A stretch of DNA of 64,000 nt from assembly GCA_910575035.1 (NCBI GenBank), contig CAJTDL010000013.1, positions 1 to 64,000 on the forward strand, read 5' to 3'. Below the pieces are notes generated by a model. That model made no database searches. It saw only the letters and a program-made list of their open reading frames with translations, and was not told where the DNA came from. Positions 16,718 through 24,100 of the stretch are shown one piece after another. The position numbers and the translations under genes were made by a program. This stretch comes from Lachnospiraceae bacterium (lineage in GTDB: Bacteria; Bacillota; Clostridia; Lachnospirales; Lachnospiraceae). The first letter of the stretch is position 1, and each line of letters opens with the position of its first letter.

Positions 16718-17155
16718 TTAAAAACAGTATTCCGGATAGCGGAGCCTGACTGCCTCCCAAAAGTATCTTGCATAGCCGCAGCAGAATAAATCTTCCACTG
16801 TATAACAACGGCACTCCTTCAACTGTTCCTCTGCATCTTCTGTGTCATCAACGCTTGGCGTCCCATTGCAGTAAAGGTTAAATGCCATCCTTACAATCCT
16901 TGTGCTTCCGCTGGTCTGCCACCCTTCATGCAGGCACTCAGGTTTTACACATCCTGTCCTAAAATCGTAAATCCTGTCTACATTTACCCTTGTATCCCGG
17001 TCAATCCCAAGGCAATACACCAATGCCTTATGGTACACATCCTGGTATCTGCATTTCTGCAGATTCACTTTATAAAAATCTCTATGTTCCTTGTTTTTGA
17101 AAGTAATTGTGCGAGTGTCTTTCTTTTCTGCGCCTACCGCTGTATTCGCTGACAT
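16718..17155 (-). CDS. DUF6075-family ICE protein
   Basis: A 145-residue soluble protein with the signature TITFKNKEHRDFY, QDVYHKALVYCLGI, IYDFRTGCVKPECL, GWQTSGSTRIVRMAFNLYC and FCCGYARYFWEAVRLRYPEYC. It has about nine Cys, many at conserved places. The ATG at 17155 with GGAGG seven bases upstream is chosen; the longer frame back to 17284 runs through a leader rich in inverted repeats. It is the outermost gene at this end of the element and the first of the partition-replication operon. Function unknown. Confidence 0.8.
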   Translation of the reverse strand: MSANTAVGAEKKDTRTITFKNKEHRDFYKVNLQKCRYQDVYHKALVYCLGIDRDTRVNVDRIYDFRTGCVKPECLHEGWQTSGSTRIVRMAFNLYCNGTPSVDDTEDAEEQLKECRCYTVEDLFCCGYARYFWEAVRLRYPEYCF

Positions 17156-17300
17156 AGCCTGTCCTCCATTTTTGAAATACTTGGGAGCTACACTCCCAAA
17201 CCCTTGTGGATTCGTGCTGCCAGTTACCCAAAAAACGGCTAACTGACAACCCGAATTTGTTGTCTTTCCCAGAGAAAATCCCATTTCCTATTTCTCTAAG
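17156..17300 (-). promoter_or_regulatory. Structured leader of the partition-replication operon
   Basis: Three short inverted repeats follow each other: TTGGGAG/CTCCCAA (17181-17187, 17193-17199), CAGTTA/TAACTG near 17218-17242, and GACAAC/GTTGTC near 17246-17265. A weak promoter (TTGTCA, 17 bp, TAACTG) can be drawn on the minus strand. The frame through this stretch stays open for 43 codons, so an alternative long DUF6075 start is possible but less likely. Confidence 0.35.
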
Positions 17301-17350
17301 ACTATGCTTCCCATAGTAACCTGTGAAATTTAATTATGAAGTAAGATGAT

Positions 17351-17435
17351 CTCAAGAACTCTGATGACTTGAGTAAACTTCGCTGAAGATTGCAGATACT
17401 CATTTTACTCAACTTGTGACTTGAGTAATACTCAA
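17351..17435. promoter_or_regulatory. Cluster of TTGAGTAA motifs at the element end
   Basis: TTGAGTAA occurs at 17369-17376 and 17421-17428 and its complement TTACTCAA at 17405-17412. TTGAGTAATACTCAA (17421-17435) is palindromic, and CTCAAG/CTTGAG flank 17351-17373. The cluster lies between the last ICE gene and the tsf terminator. It could be a ParB-binding centromere or arm sites for the integrase; the sequence alone does not decide. Confidence 0.4.
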
Positions 17436-17503
17436 TTTGAAGTGATTTTAGACGGTGTTTGGCGGTGTTCAGCGATACTTGAACGATTGCCTTTCCATGA
17501 ATG

Positions 17504-17564
17504 AAAAAAGCCCCAAAAACCTTATAACCACTAGACAACACTGTGTTTATAAGGCTTTTGGAGC
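17504..17564 (-). terminator. Rho-independent terminator of rpsB-tsf
   Basis: On the minus strand an 18-bp stem (arms 17547-17564 and 17510-17527, pairing fully if G-U pairs are allowed) is followed by six T. It begins about 40 bases after the tsf stop codon. Because it belongs to tsf, the ICE boundary should lie to its left or within it. Confidence 0.8.
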
Positions 17565-17603
17565 CTATAAAACAAATTATGAAATTTAGACTGAAAACTT
17601 CGC

Positions 17604-18539
17604 TTATTTGCCCATCTGAGCCGCAACCTCAGCCGCAAAATCTTCTTGCTTTTTCTCCAGCCCTTCGCCAGTCTCAAAGCGGACAAATCTCTTGACAGAA
17701 ACGGCTGTTCCAACTTCCTTAGAAACTGCCTCTAAATATTTGCCTACGCTCTGTTTTCCATCTTCTGCCTTAACGTATACCTGGTCTACCAGGCAAATCT
17801 CTTTCAGTTCTTTGTTCACGCGGCCTTCGATCATGCCGTTAATTACTTTCTCCGGCTTCTGGGACTCTTTGGGGTCATTCATAATCTGTGCGCGGAGTAT
17901 TTCCTTCTCATGTTCAATATACTCTGCGCTGATTTCATCCCTGGAAACGTATTTCGGGGAAAGGGCTGCGATCTGCATTGCAATGTTGGTCATTGCCTCT
18001 TTTACTGTATCGTTTACGGTTTCTGTGGCTGCTTCCACGATAACGCCAATCCTGCCGCCGCCATGGATATAAGAAACAACGCATCCGTTTTCAGCGGTCA
18101 CTTTCTCGAACCTGCGGATATTCAGGTTCTCCCCGATAACTGCCACTTTCTCTACCAATGCGTCCTTTACCGTCTTGCTGGTATCTTCCTTCCATGCTTC
18201 TGCCAGGAATGCATCCATGTCAGCAGCATCAGACTCTACTGCCTGGTTTGCAACTGCCTCTACGAAGGCTTTGAAGGTATCATTCTTAGCGACAAAGTCT
18301 GTCTCGGAATTGACTTCCACTACGGCTGCTGTCTTGTCCTCTTTTACCACAACGGTGCAAAGGCCTTCTGCTGCAATCCTACCAGCCTTTTTCTCTGCCT
18401 TTGCCTGTCCATTTTTCCTTAAAAATTCAATAGCGGCATCCATGTCGCCGTCTGTCTCATTCAAAGCCTTCTTGCAGTCCATCATACCTGCGCCGGTCAT
18501 TTCCCTTAACTCTTTTACCATTGCTGCTGTAATAGCCAT
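17604..18539 (-). CDS. tsf: Translation elongation factor EF-Ts
   Basis: Guanine-nucleotide exchange factor for EF-Tu. It opens MAITAAMVKELREMTGAGMM with DCKKALNETDGDMDAAIEFLR, the conserved UBA-like N-terminal domain, and continues with VEVNSETDFVAKN, the EF-Tu-contacting TDFV motif, at about residues 75-87. Length 311 is normal and the C-terminus (EDFAAEVAAQMGK) is intact, so ICE integration beside it did not alter the protein. It follows rpsB in the usual order. pyrH, its usual next neighbour, would be on the far side of the ICE. Confidence 0.97.
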   Translation of the reverse strand: MAITAAMVKELREMTGAGMMDCKKALNETDGDMDAAIEFLRKNGQAKAEKKAGRIAAEGLCTVVVKEDKTAAVVEVNSETDFVAKNDTFKAFVEAVANQAVESDAADMDAFLAEAWKEDTSKTVKDALVEKVAVIGENLNIRRFEKVTAENGCVVSYIHGGGRIGVIVEAATETVNDTVKEAMTNIAMQIAALSPKYVSRDEISAEYIEHEKEILRAQIMNDPKESQKPEKVINGMIEGRVNKELKEICLVDQVYVKAEDGKQSVGKYLEAVSKEVGTAVSVKRFVRFETGEGLEKKQEDFAAEVAAQMGK

Positions 18540-18572
18540 TTCTCATTTCCTCCATCTATCATGCCATAATGT

Positions 18573-18594
18573 GGACAGGCAGCCTTGCCTGTCC
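18573..18594 (-). promoter_or_regulatory. Inter-cistronic hairpin between rpsB and tsf
   Basis: GGACAGGCA and TGCCTGTCC form a perfect 9-bp stem with a four-base loop, about 34 bases before the tsf start. There is no T-run after it. It may be an attenuator, an RNA-processing signal or a ribosomal-protein contact that sets the rpsB to tsf ratio. Confidence 0.4.
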
Positions 18595-18710
18595 CCTATT
18601 TTCTATATAAAATGTAACAGCCCAGCACTTTCACAGCCCTACAAAAAATCCATTTGGGCTATCCCTCCAAAGGATTTTTGAACGCTGGTAACTGCCTGGT
18701 GTAATGCAGA

Positions 18711-19442
18711 TTATGCCTCTTCTGCTTCTTCTGTTTCCTCTTCTGCCTGGTCTTCCATCATGCCCTGGTTCGCCTCTACTACAGCGTCTGCCATCTTTGA
18801 CACGATCAGCTTCACGGCACGGATGGCATCGTCATTGCCAGGAATTACATAATCTAACTCTTCTGGGTCACAATTTGTGTCACAGATGCCAATCAATGGG
18901 ATTCCTAATGTATGGGCTTCCTGCACGCAGATCCTTTCTTTTTTGGGGTCAACTACAAAGATTACGTCTGGGAGCCTCTTCATTTCCTTGATGCCGCCTA
19001 AGTTTCTCTCTAACTTCTCCCATTCTTTCTTTAATGCGATGACTTCTTTTTTGGGAAGCACGTCGAAGGTTCCGTCTTCCGCCATTGCCTCAATGGCTTT
19101 TAGCCTTGCGATACGGCTTTGGATGGTCTTGAAGTTCGTCAGCATGCCGCCTAACCATCTCTCGTTTACATAGAACATTCCGCAGCGCTCTGCTTCTGCC
19201 TTAATGGCATCCTGCGCCTGCTTCTTAGTTCCTACAAAAAGGATGTGGCCGCCTTCTGCAGTGATATCGGAGACTGCCTTGTAAGCCTCATCTACCTTGC
19301 CTACGGATTTCTGCAGGTCAATGATGTAAATGCCATTTCTTTCTGTGTAGATGTAAGGAGCCATTTTAGGGTTCCATCTTCTTGTCTGATGTCCAAAGTG
19401 AACACCTGCCTCTAATAACTGTTTCATTGAAATAACGCCCAT
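18711..19442 (-). CDS. rpsB: 30S ribosomal protein S2
   Basis: A 243-residue S2. Family landmarks are [26 protein letters not shown] at the start, [12 protein letters not shown], and [37 protein letters not shown] and [12 protein letters not shown] further on. The tail is Glu-rich. ATG 19442 is used because GGAGG lies six bases before it; an in-frame ATG at 19457 overlaps that ribosome site. It is the first gene of rpsB-tsf, transcribed from the promoter at 19609-19637. Confidence 0.97.
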   Translation of the reverse strand: MGVISMKQLLEAGVHFGHQTRRWNPKMAPYIYTERNGIYIIDLQKSVGKVDEAYKAVSDITAEGGHILFVGTKKQAQDAIKAEAERCGMFYVNERWLGGMLTNFKTIQSRIARLKAIEAMAEDGTFDVLPKKEVIALKKEWEKLERNLGGIKEMKRLPDVIFVVDPKKERICVQEAHTLGIPLIGICDTNCDPEELDYVIPGNDDAIRAVKLIVSKMADAVVEANQGMMEDQAEEETEEAEEA

Positions 19443-19608
19443 TTTCTCTACCTCCATTGGTTAAATTCTTCCATGCGCTTCCTTCCGCAGAACTACCATT
19501 CGGGCACCAGCTCTTTGGTCCACGCATGTGATTGCTAAAATGTGTGCTGCATACGGTTGGATGGTTTTAAAATGCCTATAAAAAAGTTATATCCTTACCG
19601 CTTTGCCA

Positions 19609-19637
19609 ATTATATCACAGAAAAATACTGCTTGCAA
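19609..19637 (-). promoter_or_regulatory. Sigma-A promoter of rpsB-tsf
   Basis: On the minus strand, TTGCAA (19632-19637), a 17-bp spacer and a perfect TATAAT (19609-19614) lie about 165 bases before the rpsB start. The long leader leaves room for S2 autoregulation, but no known leader motif was recognised. Confidence 0.75.
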
Positions 19638-19689
19638 GACCTATTCTTCTGGACTTTCTAAAATCTGGCGCTCCATGTTACTATTTATT

Positions 19690-20030
19690 ATCAATGTCAA
19701 TAACTTAAGGGATTTTAGCAGCAGGCAACGGGAGAGATGGCTAAGCGCCGCCTCCCCGACTACGTTTTCAATGCCCGCAAGCTGGAAATAAGATTTCCTG
19801 TTAGAATGTCCAGTAAATAAAATGCCAGGCCTTCCGTAAATGTGCGGTTTTCAATCTGGGACACTGCTTGGGCTCTATGCAGAACCAAATACTTTGCTGG
19901 CATTATTCCATGGCCAATACACCAAGTGAAAGCCAAGGCTCCTTTTCTCAGCATACAGGCATTGGAAACATAGCCAGGGGGAGGCTTAGCCACCCTCGCC
20001 AATAGCATCCCTTAAGTTACTGTCATTGAT
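19690..20030. mobile_element. 341-bp element with terminal inverted repeats, MITE-like
   Basis: The two ends are near-perfect inverted repeats of 24 bp containing TAACTTAAGGGAT (left from 19690, right ending 20030). Complementarity continues imperfectly for about 80 bases, through GGCTAAGC and CAATGCC on both sides. The inside carries an 82-codon frame on the minus strand (19760-20008) with no recognised similarity and no good ribosome site. No target-site duplication is evident. A non-autonomous transposon or large palindromic repeat fits best; multicopy status cannot be seen here. Confidence 0.5.
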
Positions 20031-20220
20031 TCATCATAATAACTCCTAGCTGGAATGCATTCCATTCTGCTTTCTGAAAACCTTGCACTGCATGGCTGCC
20101 CTTAAACGCCCTTTGGGCATATCTGAAAATGGCATCAGGCGGATTTAACCCACGTTGCACTGTCCAATATCATCTGGCTTGTCTCCACTCCTTTCATATT
20201 TGCTGCAAATACATAAAATT

Positions 20221-20251
20221 CCTGCCTTCGGCGTTAATTGCCGAAGGCAGG
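20221..20251 (-). terminator. Terminator after the 29-aa peptide gene
   Basis: Perfect 12-bp stem CCTGCCTTCGGC/GCCGAAGGCAGG with a 7-base loop, followed on the minus strand by AATTTTAT. It closes the short transcript containing the lipoprotein and peptide genes. Confidence 0.75.
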
Positions 20252-20288
20252 AAAAACATGTAGTGCAATATGAAACTGTGTTTCCTCC

Positions 20289-20378
20289 CTACAGTTCTAC
20301 ATCTTCTCCTGACTGTGTGAGGATATCTTCATTTTCAAATATAATGATTTCTAATTCTGGCTTTTCATATTCTTTCAT
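20289..20378 (-). CDS. 29-residue acidic peptide, unknown (RiPP-precursor-like)
   Basis: Starts MKEYEKPELEIIIFENEDIL and ends TQSGEDVEL. A textbook ribosome site (AGGAGG, eight bases upstream) and a strong terminator frame it, which argues for real translation despite its size. The pattern K-x-Y-x-x-P-x-x-E-x-I-x-F followed by an acidic stretch and SG resembles leader-like small peptides seen often in Clostridia, some beside peptide-modifying enzymes. No modifying enzyme is encoded nearby and no Cys core is present. It lies 48 bases after the lipoprotein gene. Confidence 0.55.
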   Translation of the reverse strand: MKEYEKPELEIIIFENEDILTQSGEDVEL

Positions 20379-20426
20379 AGAAATTACCTCCTGAACTTGC
20401 TTTTCATTTCATTTCTGGGCAACATT

Positions 20427-20972
20427 TTATGGTGCTGGAAGTTCTGCCTTCCCCTGTTCATCCAGGGTTTCTGCTACAATCACTTCCAAAAGCGGCATGG
20501 CCTTTCCATTCAGCTCGCTTTCATTTACAATTCCAGTGACTCGGATCCAGGCATCCTCTTCTGGTTCCTGTGGTAAATATTTCAACGGCATGCTGCTAGA
20601 TGCTTTCTGGCTGCCGTCCACAACTGTCCTGGCAATGCAGGGTGTCCCATTTTCTGTGGTATAGAATCCTTCCAGCTGGTAAATCTTCCCCTCATACTTC
20701 TCTGTATGCTCCTGAAATTCGGTAACCATTTCCACATAATCTTCATCTGTCACCACATTGATTTCATCACCCAGCACTTCCAGCAATTCTTCATCTGTAG
20801 CGTCAGAATCCAGCAAGGGCTTCGGCTGGGTATCATCCGCTTCTCCCCTGCTGTCCTGAGCCTCCTGCGGCTTTTGGGTATCATCCGCCGGCTTTTGAGA
20901 AGAATTGCTGCATGCGTGCAGGGAAAAGCCCAGGCAAGCGCACAAGGCGCAAATAACAAGTTTTCTCAGCAT
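20427..20972 (-). CDS. Secreted lipoprotein with TIGR03943/DUF1980-like domain
   Basis: ATG 20972 follows GGAGGT by eight bases. A lipoprotein signal peptide ends in the lipobox LHAC, so Cys near residue 21 would be acylated. A Ser/Asp/Gln-rich linker follows (residues 22-60). The folded part (YEGKIYQLEGFYTTENGT, then EDAWIRVTGIVNESELNG) has the pattern of the C-terminal OB-like half of TIGR03943/DUF1980 proteins, which accompany metal-handling permeases; no permease is adjacent here. It follows the Cys-rich repeat gene in the same direction. The domain assignment is moderate and the role unknown. Confidence 0.65.
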   Translation of the reverse strand: MLRKLVICALCACLGFSLHACSNSSQKPADDTQKPQEAQDSRGEADDTQPKPLLDSDATDEELLEVLGDEINVVTDEDYVEMVTEFQEHTEKYEGKIYQLEGFYTTENGTPCIARTVVDGSQKASSSMPLKYLPQEPEEDAWIRVTGIVNESELNGKAMPLLEVIVAETLDEQGKAELPAP

Positions 20973-21077
20973 AAATCCATACCTCCGCCTTTCGCCTATG
21001 TGGGAGGCCATCCCAACAGATTGATGGTATCTGATGGAATGGCTCTCACTTATTCTTTCTTAAGATTAGCATCTTAG

Positions 21078-21135
21078 ATATTAGTTTTTTAAAATATTGG
21101 TTTCTTAAATATTAGTTTCTTAATATTAGTTTGCG
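21078..21135. repeat. Four short AT-rich tandem repeats
   Basis: Units of about 15 bases with the pattern ATATTAGTTTCTTAA run from 21078 into the stop codon of the large Cys-rich gene (21126-21128). They lie about 110-160 bases before the lipoprotein start and could be an upstream promoter element or replication slippage. Confidence 0.5.
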
Positions 21136-24100
21136 GCTCCTGCCACACTGTTATAGCTTGCATGCAGGATATCGCCGTACCAGACTTCTTGTTCTCCCGT
21201 ATCTAAATTCATTACAACAGTAAAGGCTCTTGCCCAAAGCACCCTGTTTTCATTATTTGTCACATTAATTGCTACATAGTATGTGTCCTCTTTCCTATCT
21301 TCCGGGAAATGAAGAGCCCTTACGATGGCGTTTTTGCCGACATTTTCATATACCAGCTCTTTCCCATCACTCTGTGTATTTTCACAGTATGCCTTGTCTG
21401 TGATATATATAATGCCTCTATCTAAAAGCTGGTATTTTTCTTCATCCGCCACGCCTGCTGTGGCTGTAAAGCGGACTCTATTTTTATCGCCATCTTTATA
21501 GGCAGTTACTGTGGTCTGTGCATATGCCCTGGATTTATGGCACTGTACGCATACGTCATTGTCCCCAAACTTATGGCCAAGGGCTGTTCCTGGAAGCTCC
21601 TCTGGCACATTATTCGGGTTCAGCTGCCCGCAGGTCTTGCATACAGAATTGATGGTATCATTTGTAGTACATGTAGCGTCTGTCAATTTGTATATATACT
21701 GATGGTTCCCCGTAGCTGCAACTGGCCTTGTTTGACCTGTTGCCTCGTTGCATACACCACATATTTCTTTTTCTGTGCCTGGCTCCTTACAGGTAGGAGC
21801 CTTTTCCGTCTGCCATGTTGTATTCTTATGTCCAAGCTTGTTAATCGTATCCTGCTTTTTAAATACAAATGTGCAATCCTCATTTGGGCATTTCTCGCCG
21901 TCTGTCAGCCCATCTTTGGTACAGGTCGCCGGCTTTCCGGGCACTGCTTCCTTCCAAACATACATTTCACACTCCTCGCAATACCCTGCGCCAGGCATTA
22001 CTAACAGAACTTCATAAGGTTCTGCATCACAGTCTTCTGCGCCTGCCCTGCTGCATACACGGTACATCACGGTATCGTCGTCTGCCCAAGCTAATTTCCC
22101 CTGATCGCCTGCAAAATACTCTTTCCAATCGTGGCCGGCCTCCAGAACTTCTGTCTTTTCTTCATCACAGCCTTCTACGCTGCAATGAAGGATCGAATAT
22201 CCTGGCTTTGTACAGGTTGCCGGACGGTGCTCATCATCCAGCCCTACTCCTGACCAATCATGTCCATTTTCCTTATCAACTGGGATTTCTTTCTGTGCTA
22301 CTTCTGCATATCCGCAGCCTTTTCTGTCACATGCCTTTCCATCTGTCAGGCCTTTTTCCTGGCAGGTGGCTTTTTTTCCTTTTGTGGTAACAATATTATG
22401 CCCAAGCTTTGGATCCAGGGTTCCAAGATCCTCTGCCGGGCCGCTTACTGCATCACAGCCCTCTCTGCTGCACACCTGCTGAACCTTTCCGTTCTCTGTA
22501 CAGGTTGGCGATGTATATTTGTCCTTAAAGTCATGCTGCAACGCAGGAATAGTTATTACCTTGGTGTTGTTTGCTACTCCGCAGTCTGGGCAGGTATAAA
22601 GCTTTTTCCCGGTTTCTGTACAGGTTGCTGGTTTTGTCGTCTTCACATATTCTTTGCCCGCATGGGTTGGATCATCTGCCAAACTCTTGGCATATTCCTC
22701 AAATTCTTCATCTGTCATGCGTTCAAATGCATGCCCTTTTGCTGTTCCTTCTGTTACAGCGTCATCACTGAGTTTTCCGCAGGCATCGCAATAGGAACCA
22801 GATATAATTTTAGGCACTGTGCAAGTTGCTTCTTGATTTGATACAGATTGCATATTTTGATGGTTCGATAGATTTATGGCTATATCTGCTGTTTCTGTTT
22901 TGTTACAGCCATCACGCTGGCATGTCTTTGTCAATACGCCCTTTGTTGCGCAGGTTGCTTCTGTTGTAACGCTACCTTCATCGAAGTCATGTCCCAGCGC
23001 ATTCAGGGGAGTCTCTATTTTTTTATTCTCTGGATCATCACAAGTTTCCCGTTTGCACTCTTTTACTTCTTTGCCTGCTTCTGTACAGGTTGCTGGCGTT
23101 GACTCGCTTTCCACTGTTTCATACTTATGGGCAGCTGGGATTACAGCGTTCTTTGTCAGGTCACATGTTGCGCACTTGTACTGTGCCACGCCATTCTTTA
23201 CACATGTCTCCTCCCTGAAAGTATCGACAAGGACTGTGTATTTATGCCCTGTGGCCTTATACTCATCTCCCATAATCCCTAAATCAGTGGTAACTCCCTT
23301 CGCTCCACAATTTATACATATTTCCACATGCTTTCCATTTTCTGTACAGGTTGGCGCAACATAAGCCTTGTCCGGATCCCACGTATGACTTTTCTTTGCA
23401 ATGCTTACTTCTTTGGTGTTTCCTTTCTCATTGCAATCTGGACAAGTGTAAAGCTTTGTGCCTTCTTCCTTACAAGTTGCCTCTTGCGTTACTTTTACAT
23501 ACTCTGGCTTTCCATCTTCTGAACCGTCTTCATTGGCCTGGGTTTCTGGTACCTCTGGCACCTCTGGTTCCTTATTTAAGTTCTTTACATACTCTTCAAA
23601 TTCATCATTTGACATTCGGTCAAATACATGGCCTTTGGCATTTGCTGTCTTCTTTGCATCTGGGTGAAGGGTTCCGCAGTCAAGGCAGTATTTACCTGTG
23701 ATTTCTGGTGTTGTACAGGTTGCCTCATGCTTCCCATCCTCACTCCAATTTGTATGGTTTGTAGGATCAATCGGCGCATCATCTGTAAGGACGCTGTTAC
23801 AGCCCTCATTCTGGCAAGTCTTAGTTATTACGCCTTTTGCAATACAGGTTGCGGCTGTTGTTGTTTCTGATTTATAATTGTGGCCTGTTTTTTGGGGATG
23901 TGTCGTCACTGTTTTTGTATCTAGGTCGTCACAATCTTCCCTCTTACAAACTTTTGTTATTGTGCCATCTTCTGTACAAGTTGCCGCAATGTTTTCTGTT
24001 GTCTCATAATCATGTGCAGCCTTCACAATTTCAAATTTAGTGGCATTTTTGCAGAATGTACATGTCAGGCGTGTGAGGCCGTTTATTTTACAAGTAGCCG

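Noticed and set aside
17302-17541. 79-codon minus strand frame at the ICE border
   Set aside because: It runs through the TTGAGTAA cluster and the tsf terminator, has no ribosome site and looks like non-coding DNA.
19760-20008. 82-codon minus strand frame in the inverted-repeat element
   Set aside because: Its start and end lie in the repeat arms and no Shine-Dalgarno is seen; I treat it as a by-product of the element, though translation cannot be excluded.
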